Positions 53,711-62,881 of a stretch of 64,000 nt of DNA are shown piece by piece. Where the stretch lies: NCBI RefSeq assembly GCF_001514265.1, contig NZ_KQ948989.1, positions 186,001 to 250,000 of the forward strand, given 5' to 3'. The DNA is from Streptomyces resistomycificus. GTDB taxonomy: Bacteria; Actinomycetota; Actinomycetes; Streptomycetales; Streptomycetaceae. Below the pieces are notes generated by a model, which was given only the letters and a program-made list of their open reading frames with translations, was not told the DNA's origin and did not search any database. The position numbers and the translations under genes are program-made. Within the stretch, counting starts at the first letter, position 1. Each line of letters opens with the position of its first letter.

Positions 53711-55908
53711 GCCAGCAGCCACAGGCAGCCGTCGGAGCGCCGATGTCCCGGGTCGACGGACGGCTGAAGGTCACCGGTCAGGCCAAGTACGCGGCCGACC
53801 ACGACATCGACGGCGTCGTGCACGCCGTCGTCGTCGACAGCAGTGTCGCCCGCGGACGGATCACCGGCATCGACACCCGCGCCGCCGACGCCCTGCACGG
53901 AGTCCTGGGCGTCATCAGCCACCTCGACAGGCCCTCGCTGGCCTACCGCGACAACCCGGGCCCCTTCCCGGGTCGGCGGCTGCGGGTCTTCCAGGACGAC
54001 GCCGTCCGGTTCATGGGCCAGCCGGTCGCCGTCGTCGTGGCCACCACGCTGGAGACCGCGCAGCACGCAGCCGACCTGGTGAAGGTCTCCTACGCCGCCG
54101 AGACACCGTCGACCGACCTGACCCGCAGCCCGGCCGTGGACGGGCCCGCGCCCTTCGCACGGCCCTACACACGGGGCGACGCGCAGGAGGCGCTGGGCTC
54201 CGCGGACGTCCGGATGGACATGACGTACCGGCTCTCCCGCAACCACCACAATCCGATGGAGACGCAGGCCACCATCGCCCGCTGGGACGGCGGCAGGCTC
54301 ACCGTGTGGGACAAGACCCAGCACGTGCTCGGCACGCGGAACGAACTCGCGGCCGTGTTCGGCATACCGCAGGAGAACGTGCGCGTCCTCTCGCCCTTCG
54401 TCGGCGGTGCCTTCGGCAACGCCCTGCGGACCTGGCCGCACGTCACCATCGCGGCCCTCGCCGCACGCGAGCTCGGCCGCCCGGTGAAACTCGCGCTGAC
54501 CCGCAGGCAGATGTACTTCACGGTGGGCTACCGGCCCGCGTACGAGTACAAACTGAGCCTGGGCAGCACCCGGCGCGGGCGCCTGACCGCGATGACCCAC
54601 GAGATGAAGTACGAGACCTCCCGCTACGAGCAGTTCTGGGAGGCCAACCAGGCGCTCGGGCAGATGCTCTACGCCGTGCCCAACGTCAGCCAGCACGTCC
54701 AGACGGTGCCGCTCGATGTCAGCACCCCGATGTGGATGCGCGGCCCCGGCTACGGCAGCGCCGCCTTCGTCATCGAGACCGCGATGGACGAACTCGCCCA
54801 CGAGCTCGGCATCGACCCGATCGAGCTGCGGCTGCGCAACGAACCCGGCGAAGACCCGTCTACGCAGCAGCCCTTCTCCACCCGGCGGCTGCGCGAGTGC
54901 TTCCGCGTCGGAGCCCGCGCCTTCGGCTGGCATCGGCGCGACCCCAGGCCGCGCTCCACGCGTGACGGCGACTGGCTCATCGGCACCGGCGTGGCCACCG
55001 GCTGCTACGACGTCTTCCTGGGACAGGCCGAGGCGCACGCCAGACTCGACGCCGACGGCACCGCGGTGGTCCAGTCCGCCACGCACGACACGGGTACGGG
55101 CACGTACACCTCCATGACCCAAGTCGCCGCCGACGCGCTTGGTCTGCCCATGCGTCAGGTGACCTTCCGACTCGGCGACTCCGCCATGCCGCCGGCCCCG
55201 CCTCAGGGCGCCTCGCAGACCATGGCCACGGTCGGATCCGCCGTCCAGGACACCTGCGACAAGCTGCGGCAGCAGGCCATCACCCTCGCGGTGGAGGACG
55301 AGCGCTCACCGCTGCACGGCGTCGACGCCGACGACGTCGTGGCCGGCGGCGGACGGCTGCACGTCAAGGGCGCCCCCGCGCGCGGGGAGACCTACCGGCG
55401 GCTTCTGGCCCGCAACCACCGCACCCACCTGGAGGCGCGCGGGTCCTGGGCCCCGGAGGAGAACAGCCGGTTCTCGATGTACGGCTACGCCGCGATGTTC
55501 GCCGAGGTCGCGGTCGACGCCCGGCTCGGGCTGGTCCGGGTGCGGCGGATGCTCGGCGTCTACGACGCGGGCCGCATCATCAGCCCCAAGCTCGCCGAGA
55601 GCCAGGCCGTCGGCGGCATGGTGGGCGGCATCGGCGCGGCCCTGCTGGAGCACACGGTCACCGACCACCGTGACGGCCGGATCGTCAACGCCAACCTCGC
55701 CGACTACCTGGTCCCGGTCAACGCCGACATCCCCGACCTCAAGGCCGTCTACCTCGACGGGGAGGACTACAAGGCCGACCCCATCGGGGTGAAGAGCCTC
55801 GGGGAGCTCGTGCAGATCGGCGTGGCACCCGCCCTCGCCAACGCGGTCTTCCACGCCACCGGACGCCGCGTCCGGAACCTGCCCATCACCGCCGAAGCCC
55901 TGCTCTGA
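53707..55908 (+). CDS. paoC: Molybdopterin-binding subunit of aldehyde oxidoreductase (PaoC type)
   Basis: 733 residues, GTG start. It begins with the xanthine oxidase-family a/b hammerhead domain (RVDGRLKVTGQAKYAADHDIDGVVHAV), then the Mo-pterin motifs VGGAFGNALRTW, MRGPGYGSAAFVIETAMDELA, THDTGTGTYTSMTQVAADALG and SLGELVQIG, which holds the catalytic Glu position. It should oxidise aldehydes to acids, perhaps aromatic ones, outside the membrane. Substrate is inference. Confidence 0.9.
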   Translation: MSQQPQAAVGAPMSRVDGRLKVTGQAKYAADHDIDGVVHAVVVDSSVARGRITGIDTRAADALHGVLGVISHLDRPSLAYRDNPGPFPGRRLRVFQDDAVRFMGQPVAVVVATTLETAQHAADLVKVSYAAETPSTDLTRSPAVDGPAPFARPYTRGDAQEALGSADVRMDMTYRLSRNHHNPMETQATIARWDGGRLTVWDKTQHVLGTRNELAAVFGIPQENVRVLSPFVGGAFGNALRTWPHVTIAALAARELGRPVKLALTRRQMYFTVGYRPAYEYKLSLGSTRRGRLTAMTHEMKYETSRYEQFWEANQALGQMLYAVPNVSQHVQTVPLDVSTPMWMRGPGYGSAAFVIETAMDELAHELGIDPIELRLRNEPGEDPSTQQPFSTRRLRECFRVGARAFGWHRRDPRPRSTRDGDWLIGTGVATGCYDVFLGQAEAHARLDADGTAVVQSATHDTGTGTYTSMTQVAADALGLPMRQVTFRLGDSAMPPAPPQGASQTMATVGSAVQDTCDKLRQQAITLAVEDERSPLHGVDADDVVAGGGRLHVKGAPARGETYRRLLARNHRTHLEARGSWAPEENSRFSMYGYAAMFAEVAVDARLGLVRVRRMLGVYDAGRIISPKLAESQAVGGMVGGIGAALLEHTVTDHRDGRIVNANLADYLVPVNADIPDLKAVYLDGEDYKADPIGVKSLGELVQIGVAPALANAVFHATGRRVRNLPITAEALL

Positions 55909-55986
55909 ACCCCGGGCGGCCGGACCTCTCTCCCCCCAGGGAGCCCGGAACGACCCGGTCGGCCCGCCGCCGCGCCGTGCCATCCT

Positions 55987-56057
55987 CCCAGCCGGCGTGG
56001 CGGCGGACTTCCCCACACCACAATCCCCCCAGCCGGCGCGGCGGCCGGCTTCCCCAC
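55987..56057. repeat. Two 30-bp direct repeats, 41-bp period
   Basis: CCCAGCCGGCG-type copies at 55987-56016 and 56028-56057 differ at only a few positions and lie just upstream of the XdhC gene, inside the 170-bp gap after the PaoC gene. They may be a local duplication or paired binding sites. Confidence 0.7.
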
Positions 56058-56078
56058 CCCTCCGGAAGGACACCTCTC

Positions 56079-57233
56079 ATGCTGAACATCGCGGACGCGT
56101 TGAACCGCTGGTGCCGCCAGGCCCGCCCCTTCGCGCTCGCCACCGTCGTCCAGGTCAGCGGCAGCGCACCCCTGCCGCCCGGCACCGCACTGGCCGTGGG
56201 GGCCGAGGGCGAGGCGGTCGGCAGCATCTCAGGAGGATGCGTGGAGGGCGCCGTCTACGACCTGTGCCGACAGGTCCTGGAGTCGGGCGAGCCCCCGCTA
56301 CGGGCCCGGTTCGGCTACTCCGACGACGACGCCTTCGCCGTGGGCCTGACCTGCGGCGGCGAGCTGGAGATCCTGGTGCAGCGCGTCGACCCCGCCGACC
56401 AGCCCCACCTCGCCACGGCCCTCGCACAGGTGGTGGACGGCCGGCCCGTCGCCGTCGCGCAGGTGGTGGACGGCCCGGAACACCTCCTCGGCCGGACCCT
56501 GTCCGTCCTCGGGGGCGGCAGCGCGTACGACGGGACCCTGGGCGGCCGGGAGGAGGACCGGGCGGTGGCCACCCAGGCCAGTTCGCTGCTGCGGGCAGGG
56601 CGGACCGGTCACGTCGAGGTCGGCGGCCATGCCGACACCTGTTTCCGGAAGCTGACCCTCCTGGTCCACACCCAGGCCCCTCCGCCCCGCCTGCTGATCT
56701 TCGGCGCCGTCGACTTCGCCGCCGCTCTCAGCCAGGCCGGACGATTCCTCGGCTACCACGTCACCGTCTGCGACGCCCGCCCCGTGTTCGCCACTCCCAC
56801 CCGTTTTCCGTACGCCGACGAGGTGGTCGTGGACTGGCCCCACCGCTACCTCGAGGCCACGGAGGTCGACGCCCGCACCGCGATCTGTGTCCTCACCCAC
56901 GACACCAAGTTCGACATTCCCCTGCTGCGCCGGGCCCTCGACCTGCCGGTCGCCTACGTGGGCGCGATGGGTTCCCGCCGCACCCACGAACACCGCCTGG
57001 ACCGGCTCCGCGAGGCCGGCGTGTCCGATGAGCACCTCGCCCGCCTGCACTCCCCGATCGGACTCGACCTCGGCGCCCACACACCCGAGGAGACAGCGAT
57101 CTCCATCACCGCAGAGATCATCGCCCACACCAACAACGGCACCGGCCTGCCCTTGTCCCGCGTCCCCGGCCCCATACACGGTTCCGTCCCGGTGGCCCGG
57201 ATGTCGTCACCAGCCGCGCTCCTGGCCGTGTGA
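56079..57233 (+). CDS. paoD: XdhC/CoxI-family molybdenum cofactor insertion factor (PaoD-like)
   Basis: 384 residues, ATG preceded by GGAAGGA. The N-terminal XdhC/CoxI part shows VVQVSGSAPLPPGTALAVG and GSISGGCVEGAVYD; the C-terminal NAD-binding XdhC part shows RLLIFGAVDFAAALSQAGRFLGYHVTVCDARP and AYVGAMGSRRTHEHRLDRL, then the SPIGLDLGAHTPEETAISI signature. Such proteins sulfurate and insert the Mo cofactor into the partner large subunit. It directly follows the PaoABC genes. Confidence 0.9.
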   Translation: MLNIADALNRWCRQARPFALATVVQVSGSAPLPPGTALAVGAEGEAVGSISGGCVEGAVYDLCRQVLESGEPPLRARFGYSDDDAFAVGLTCGGELEILVQRVDPADQPHLATALAQVVDGRPVAVAQVVDGPEHLLGRTLSVLGGGSAYDGTLGGREEDRAVATQASSLLRAGRTGHVEVGGHADTCFRKLTLLVHTQAPPPRLLIFGAVDFAAALSQAGRFLGYHVTVCDARPVFATPTRFPYADEVVVDWPHRYLEATEVDARTAICVLTHDTKFDIPLLRRALDLPVAYVGAMGSRRTHEHRLDRLREAGVSDEHLARLHSPIGLDLGAHTPEETAISITAEIIAHTNNGTGLPLSRVPGPIHGSVPVARMSSPAALLAV

Positions 57234-57292
57234 AGGCGCGCGCCGGGTCGTCGCGTGCTCGCTGTGTCCTCGGCGTCTCAGGTGTTGGTTCC

Positions 57293-58171
57293 TCAGCGCA
57301 GTGGCGCCATCTCCCAACTGGCCAGCGTCCGCAGGGCTTCCTCCGACCGGGAGCCCGGTTCGGCGTGGTAGGTGACCAGTCGCATGGGAGCGCCCCCGGG
57401 CAGCGCCATGGGCTCGTGGACGAGGTCGAACTCTCCCACCAGCGGGTGCCGCATCCGCACGGTGTCGCCGATGGTTCCGCAGCTCACTTCGTGCCGGGCC
57501 CACAACCGGCGGAACTCCTCGCTCCTCTGCGACAACTCGTGGATCAGGGAGGAGAGGTGTGAATCCCCGGGGCTCTTGCCGGCGTTCATGCGCAGAGCGC
57601 CGGCGGCTCTCACAGCCGCGCGGTCCGGGTCGGCGAACCGGTCGCGCGTCGCGGGCGAGAGGAAGATCAGCCGGGCCAGGTTGCGTTCCTCGGGCGGCAG
57701 CTGGGCCCAGTCCCCGAAGACGGCGGTGGCGAGCCGGTTCCAGCCCAGGATGTCCATGCGCCGGCTGACGACGTAGGCGGGTACGCCGAGCGCGTCGAGC
57801 AGGTTCCGGACGGTGGGCCGCAGTTGCTGCGGCGGGGGCGCGGCCTGTGTGCGTTCGGGCTGGGCCAGCCGGATCAGATGGTCACGCTCCTCCTCGTTCA
57901 GGCGCAGCGCGAGAGCCACGGCCTCCAGCACCTCGGCCGACATGGTGTCGCCGTAGCCCTGCTCCAGGCGCGCGTAGTACGCGTACGACATTCCCGCCAG
58001 CTGCGCCAGTTCCTCGCGCCGCAACCCGGGAACCCGGCGCCGCCCGTACGTGGGCAGGCCCACGTCCTCGGGCCTGAGCCGGGCCCTGCGGGAACGCAGG
58101 AACTCCTTCAGCTCCGCACGCCGGTCGAGACCGGGCGTCACTTCCTCACCGGGCGCCACGCGTGAAGACAT
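57293..58171 (-). CDS. XRE-family regulator with MmyB-like ligand domain
   Basis: 292 residues, ATG with GGAGAG upstream. The helix-turn-helix spans about 30-90 (RRVPGLRREELAQLAGMSYAYYARLEQGYGDTMS). The remainder is an MmyB-like PAS-related domain (VYVVSRRMDILGWNRLATAVFGDW-type pattern; AEPGSRSEEALRTLASWE). It resembles regulators of oxidoreductase genes in actinobacteria. Convergent with XdhC and divergent from the PaaX gene; its target could be either. Confidence 0.88.
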   Translation of the reverse strand: MSSRVAPGEEVTPGLDRRAELKEFLRSRRARLRPEDVGLPTYGRRRVPGLRREELAQLAGMSYAYYARLEQGYGDTMSAEVLEAVALALRLNEEERDHLIRLAQPERTQAAPPPQQLRPTVRNLLDALGVPAYVVSRRMDILGWNRLATAVFGDWAQLPPEERNLARLIFLSPATRDRFADPDRAAVRAAGALRMNAGKSPGDSHLSSLIHELSQRSEEFRRLWARHEVSCGTIGDTVRMRHPLVGEFDLVHEPMALPGGAPMRLVTYHAEPGSRSEEALRTLASWEMAPLR

Positions 58172-58439
58172 CCTGCTCTCCAGTCGTCGAACGTGCCTCG
58201 CTGACGCGAGCAGAGTACTGCATCGACTCGACAACTCTCATTGAGACTGAGTTTCAGTCTCGGTCGTCGTGAACTTTCGCGCATGGAGCGAGGGTCGGCA
58301 TGTTTCACTTTGCATCCCGGTCGGACATGAACTGTCGGTCGAACAGGCGCGGGGGCGGGAGGCCCGCCCGAGTTCGGTAGGCACGTCGGACCGGACCACT
58401 ACAGTGGGGCCGCCGTAATTCGACGCGTCGGAGAAGACC

Positions 58440-59411
58440 TTGGCGAACCTGTCCCACCTAGAGGAGATCTTCTCCGGCGACGGCGACGGCGCCGAGCCGA
58501 TGCGGCCGCGCCGCTGGCAGGCCGGCGGCTCACCGGCGGGCCTGGCGGTCACCTTGATCGCCGACTACACGTTTCCGGTCCGGGCCTGGTTGCCGGCCGC
58601 GGCGATCGTGGCGCTGCTGGGGGAGTTCGGCGTGGCCGACGGCACCGCCCGCACGACGATCAGCAGGCTGGCGCGTCGAGGGGTGCTGGAGGGCGCCCGG
58701 CAGGGGCGGTACAGCTCGTACCGGCTGACCCGGGAGGCCGCTGTCGATCTGTGGAGCGGCGGTGGCTCGATCGCCACGTTCACCACGCAACCCGACTCGT
58801 GGGACGGATGGTGGACGCTGGTGGCCTTCTCCGTGCCGGAACAGGAGAGCACGCGACGGCGCGCGCTGCGCACCGCTCTGCGGTGGCGGGGATTCGCGCC
58901 GCTGTACGACGCGGTCTGGGCGTCGCCGCACCCCCTGACTCCCAAGGGGCTGGTCGAGCTGGCCGACTTGGCCCTGGGGGCCGTGAGTGTGTTCCGCGCG
59001 CGGCAGGTGGATCTCGAGACGGAGGCGAACCGCAATCCGGTGGAGGCATGGGACCTCGCCGGCATCGCCGAGCAGTACGAGATCTTCATCCGGCGGTGGA
59101 GCGGCTCGCTGCCCGGTATCAGCGCCGGTGCCGTCACGGGAGCTGACGCGGTGCACGCGCGCACCGAAGTGATGAGTACCTACCGTCACTTCCCGGTGCT
59201 GGACCCACTGCTGCCCGTCGATCTGCTTCCGGCCGACTGGCCTCGGTCCCGGGCGCGGGAGATCTGCGTCGCGGTGTACGACGGTCTGGCCCATCCGGCC
59301 CAGGAACACGTCCGTTCGGTGGTGGCCCGGTTCGTCGACGGCCCGCATCCCGACGTCAGGGCCCACACGATCGCCGGCATGAGTGCCGGTATCGGTCACA
59401 GCCCCGGCTGA
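58440..59411 (+). CDS. PaaX-family transcriptional regulator
   Basis: 323 residues from a TTG with GGAGAAG upstream; an ATG at 58500 is another possible start. The N-terminal winged helix reads LIADYTFPVRAWLPAAAIVALLGEFGVADGTARTTISRLARRGVLEG. The long middle and C-terminal parts follow the PaaX pattern (WDGWWTLVAFSVPE; FAPLYDAVWASP). Family members repress phenylacetate or other catabolic genes and respond to CoA thioesters. No such pathway is in this window, so its target is unknown. Confidence 0.85.
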   Translation: MANLSHLEEIFSGDGDGAEPMRPRRWQAGGSPAGLAVTLIADYTFPVRAWLPAAAIVALLGEFGVADGTARTTISRLARRGVLEGARQGRYSSYRLTREAAVDLWSGGGSIATFTTQPDSWDGWWTLVAFSVPEQESTRRRALRTALRWRGFAPLYDAVWASPHPLTPKGLVELADLALGAVSVFRARQVDLETEANRNPVEAWDLAGIAEQYEIFIRRWSGSLPGISAGAVTGADAVHARTEVMSTYRHFPVLDPLLPVDLLPADWPRSRAREICVAVYDGLAHPAQEHVRSVVARFVDGPHPDVRAHTIAGMSAGIGHSPG

Positions 59412-59507
59412 CGGCGGAGGGTCCGACCCCCGGGTTCACAGTGATTGGGTCGCAACGATTGACAGATGGGCGCCCGGTCGCGACTCTTTTTGTTATTCGA
59501 AGCCGTG

Positions 59508-59521
59508 TGGGAGCGTTCCCA
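59508..59521. promoter_or_regulatory. CebR-like operator TGGGAGCGTTCCCA
   Basis: This matches the Streptomyces cellobiose-repressor operator TGGGAGCGCTCCCA at 13 of 14 positions. It lies 176 bp before the alpha/beta hydrolase start. CebR is known to be released by cello-oligosaccharides, so the downstream secreted enzymes may be induced by cellulose breakdown. The link is inference. Confidence 0.55.
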
Positions 59522-59611
59522 GTCGGGGCGACGTACAGAGCAGATCACGTGCGCCGCCCCTCACCACTCCTGGTGCTGCTCCACCAATGAAGAGTCCGGG
59601 TCGTCCCTGCT

Positions 59612-59685
59612 CCCCCCACGTACAAGCGCCCCCCACACGCACCCCCCACAAGCACCCCCTCATACATGCAACCCCCCACACAACA
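59612..59685. repeat. C-tract leader with repeated CCCCCCAC
   Basis: Five C4-C6 tracts in about 75 bp, mostly in the form CCCCCCAC, in the 5' leader of the alpha/beta hydrolase. The plus strand has almost no G, so the mRNA leader should be unstructured, while the other strand could form a G-quadruplex. A similar stretch precedes the GH53 gene (about 62783-62822). Confidence 0.6.
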
Positions 59686-59696
59686 GGGAGTCATTG

Positions 59697-60578
59697 ATGA
59701 GCATGCAACGGCGTACCTTCCTGGCTTTGAGCGCGGCCGGAGCAGCGGGCGTGGGCGCGTCCCTGCTCGGTACCGGCCAGGCGGGCGCCACCGCCAGGCC
59801 GCAGGGCGCACCGACCACGCCGTTCGCGGTCGGCGTGCGCCGGTATGACTGGACCCGCGGCAGCCGCCGGTGCACCACCTACGTCTACTACCCCGCCACC
59901 GGCACCCCCGGCGGCAACCCGGTGACGAACGCCCCGGTCGCAGGCGGTGTCTTCCCCGTCTACAACTTCACCCACGGCTACGGAAGCAGCCCGCAGAACT
60001 CCCTGTTCGTCATCCGGGCCCTGGCCGCGGCGGGCTTCGTCGTCCCCGCCCCGCACTTCAACCACAACTTCAACGACGTCAACAACGGCAACTCCTCCAA
60101 GGACGTCTCGCAGATCCTCACCAACACCCTCGCGCTCAACGCGAGCGGACCGCTGGCCGGGCACATCAACACCGGGATCGGCGTCGGCGTCTCGGGCCAC
60201 TCCCTGGGCGGCATGATCACCCACGGCCTGCTGACCTCGTGGCCCGACAGCCGGATCGTCTCCGCCAACCCGCAGTCCTGCACCGACATGGGCAACCCGT
60301 CCGGTTCGATCTCCGCCAAGGTCCTGTTCGTCCACGGCGACCGGGACTCGACCACGGGGTACAACTCGGCCCGGCAGGCGTACAGGGAAATAACCTGGCC
60401 CAAGGCGTTCCTCACCTTCGTCGGCGGCAGCCACACCAGCTTCTGGAGCGACCAGCGCTTCCCGCGGACCGTCGTCGACTGGGCCCGCTGGAGCATGTAC
60501 GCCGACACCGCCGCACGGGACCGCCTCCCTGCCGACGCGGCCGGGCCCAACACCAAGTGGGAATCCGTCCTGCGGTGA
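59697..60578 (+). CDS. Tat-secreted alpha/beta hydrolase (esterase/lipase type)
   Basis: 293 residues, ATG with CAGGGAG upstream. Tat signal QRRTFLALSAAGAAGVG (residues 4-20), cleaved near GATA. Alpha/beta hydrolase motifs: oxyanion region NFTHGYGSS (90-98), nucleophile elbow GHSLGG with Ser169, acid in VHGDRDS (Asp215 or Asp217) and base in GGSHTSFW (His246). It belongs to the broad cutinase/PETase-like or chlorophyllase-like group. The substrate may be a plant ester, given the pectin enzymes that follow. Confidence 0.85.
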   Translation: MSMQRRTFLALSAAGAAGVGASLLGTGQAGATARPQGAPTTPFAVGVRRYDWTRGSRRCTTYVYYPATGTPGGNPVTNAPVAGGVFPVYNFTHGYGSSPQNSLFVIRALAAAGFVVPAPHFNHNFNDVNNGNSSKDVSQILTNTLALNASGPLAGHINTGIGVGVSGHSLGGMITHGLLTSWPDSRIVSANPQSCTDMGNPSGSISAKVLFVHGDRDSTTGYNSARQAYREITWPKAFLTFVGGSHTSFWSDQRFPRTVVDWARWSMYADTAARDRLPADAAGPNTKWESVLR

Positions 60579-60773
60579 GGCGCGACCGCCCCACACGCCC
60601 GGCCTGACGTTCCCGAACATGAGGATCGTGAGGCAGATCTGTCATGACCGCGTCACCAGCGGCATGCGCGGGGCCCTCCCCTGATCATCCACGAACGCGG
60701 ACAGCGAGGCGCTCGGTCGCGGGCTCCGACGGGCGCTTCGCTGCTCTCACATCCCCCCACATCGGAGGTCACC

Positions 60774-62678
60774 GTGACCGACCTGTACCCGCGTCCCCGC
60801 ACGGCGCCGCGGCGACGAAGAATCCGCCGCCTTCCAGGCGGCCGCGTGGCGGCCGTTCTCGCCACCGCCGCCACGCTGGCCGCCTCCGCGCTCACCGTGC
60901 TGCCGCAGACCGCGCACGCCGCGACCGCACGGCAGGTGGAGCGCCTCGACCGAGGTCTGACCAGCGTCCACACCAGCGGCGGAAACCTGGTCTCGTGGCG
61001 CTGGCTGGCCACCGACCCGAACGACGTGGCGTTCAACGTCTACCGCGGCGGCGCCAAGCTCAACTCCTCGCCGGTCACCGGCTCCACGAACTACTTCGAC
61101 TCCGGCGCCCCGGACTCCGCCGACTACACGGTGCGCCCGGTGGTGAGCGGCACCGAGCAGGCCCACTCCGAGCGCGCGCTGCAGTTCCGGTCGGGATACC
61201 TGGACGTGCCGATCTCGCCGCCGGCCGGCGGCAGGACCCCGGACGGGGTGTCGTACACGTACGAGGCCAACGACGCCAGCGTCGGCGACCTGGACGGCGA
61301 CGGCAGGCTCGACCTGGTCCTGAAGTGGTATCCCACCAACGCCAAGGACAACGCCCAGTCCGGCTACACCGGCAACACGATCGTCGACGGCATCAGGCTG
61401 GACGGCACCCGGCTGTGGCGCGTCGACCTGGGCCGCAACATCCGCTCCGGAGCGCACTACACACAGTTCCAGGTGTACGACTACGACGGTGACGGCAAGG
61501 CCGAGGTCGCCATGAAGACCGCCGACGGCACCCGGGACGGCACCGGCGCCGTGATCGGCAACGCGTCCGCCGACCACCGCAACTCCAGCGGCTACATCCT
61601 GTCCGGCCCGGAGTTCCTCACGATGTTCAACGGACAGACCGGCAAGGCGATGGGGACCGTCGACTACGTCCCGGGCCGCGGCAACGTGTCCTCCTGGGGC
61701 GACAACTACGGCAACCGCGTCGACCGTTTCCTGGCCGGCACGGCGTACCTGGACGGCGCCCGCCCCTCCCTGATCATGGCGCGCGGCTACTACACCCGCT
61801 CGGTGATCGCGGCCTGGGACTGGCGCAACGGCCAGTTCACCCGACGCTGGACCTTCGACACCTCCTCCTCCGCCAACAGCGGCAAGGGCTACGACCGTCA
61901 GGGCAACCACAGCCTGTCCGTCGCGGACGTCGACGCCGACGGCAAGGACGAGATCGTCTACGGCGCGATGACGGTGGACGACAACGGCAACGGGCTGTGG
62001 ACCACCAGGCTCGGCCATGGCGACGCGGGCCACGTCGGCGACCTCAACCCCTCCCGCGCGGGCCTGGAGTACTTCAAGGTCTCCGAGGACTCCAGCAAGC
62101 CCGGCTCCTGGATGGCCGACGCACGCACCGGCCAGATCCTGTGGCAGACGGCCTCCGGCTCGGACAACGGCCGCGGCGTCGCCGCCGACGTCCACGCCGG
62201 CAGCCCGGGCGCCGAGGCATGGTCGGCCTCCGACACCACCCTGCGCTCGGCGACCGGTGCCTCCCTCGGCCGGGAGCCCTCCAGCATGAACTTCCTCAGC
62301 TGGTGGGACGGCGACCCCGTCCGTGAACTCCTCGACGGCACCCGCATCGACAAGTACGGCACCTCCGGCGACACCCGCCTGCTGACCGCTTCCGGCGTCC
62401 ACTCCAACAACGGCACCAAGTCCACGCCGTCCCTGGCCGGGGACATCCTCGGCGACTGGCGTGAGGAGGTCGTCTGGCCGACCTCGAACAACACGGCCCT
62501 GCGGATCTACTCGACGCCGCACCAGACCAACACCAAGATCACGACGCTCCTCCACGACACGATGTACCGCGCCGCCCTGGCCTGGCAGAACACCGCCTAC
62601 AACCAGCCGCCGCACCCGAGCTTCTTCATCGGCAACCAGATGCCCACGGCCCCGCGGCCCACGGTCTACACGCCCTGA
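60774..62678 (+). CDS. Secreted PL11 rhamnogalacturonan lyase
   Basis: 634 residues, GTG with GGAGGT upstream. A long basic signal peptide ends near AHAA (about 49). The eight-bladed propeller has the PL11 calcium-binding repeats DASVGDLDGDGRLDLVLKW, VYDYDGDGKAEVAMKTADG and VADVDADGKDEIVYG, and ends PTAPRPTVYTP as in YesW/YesX-type enzymes. It cleaves the rhamnose-galacturonate backbone of pectin rhamnogalacturonan I by beta-elimination. It sits next to a GH53 enzyme that attacks the galactan side chains. Confidence 0.93.
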   Translation: MTDLYPRPRTAPRRRRIRRLPGGRVAAVLATAATLAASALTVLPQTAHAATARQVERLDRGLTSVHTSGGNLVSWRWLATDPNDVAFNVYRGGAKLNSSPVTGSTNYFDSGAPDSADYTVRPVVSGTEQAHSERALQFRSGYLDVPISPPAGGRTPDGVSYTYEANDASVGDLDGDGRLDLVLKWYPTNAKDNAQSGYTGNTIVDGIRLDGTRLWRVDLGRNIRSGAHYTQFQVYDYDGDGKAEVAMKTADGTRDGTGAVIGNASADHRNSSGYILSGPEFLTMFNGQTGKAMGTVDYVPGRGNVSSWGDNYGNRVDRFLAGTAYLDGARPSLIMARGYYTRSVIAAWDWRNGQFTRRWTFDTSSSANSGKGYDRQGNHSLSVADVDADGKDEIVYGAMTVDDNGNGLWTTRLGHGDAGHVGDLNPSRAGLEYFKVSEDSSKPGSWMADARTGQILWQTASGSDNGRGVAADVHAGSPGAEAWSASDTTLRSATGASLGREPSSMNFLSWWDGDPVRELLDGTRIDKYGTSGDTRLLTASGVHSNNGTKSTPSLAGDILGDWREEVVWPTSNNTALRIYSTPHQTNTKITTLLHDTMYRAALAWQNTAYNQPPHPSFFIGNQMPTAPRPTVYTP

Positions 62679-62682
62679 CCTT

Positions 62683-62727
62683 CCTCCCCCGGCCGCCCGT
62701 CCCGACCTCGTGGGTGGCCGGGGGAGG
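62683..62727 (+). terminator. Terminator hairpin after PL11 gene
   Basis: CCTCCCCCGGCC (62683-62694) pairs perfectly with 62716-62727 across a 21-base loop, starting 5 bp after the stop codon. Confidence 0.8.
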
Positions 62728-62881
62728 GCCGGTGCGCCGTGAGGCCGGCCGAGGCAGGGAACGGCACCCTCGGCACGCGCACCCCCCACGCCCCTCAACC
62801 CACCCCCCACGCCCCCCACGACCCACCGCCCGCCGGCCCGCCGCGACTCATGCGCGGCCGGCGCGCAGGAAGGAACGAACC

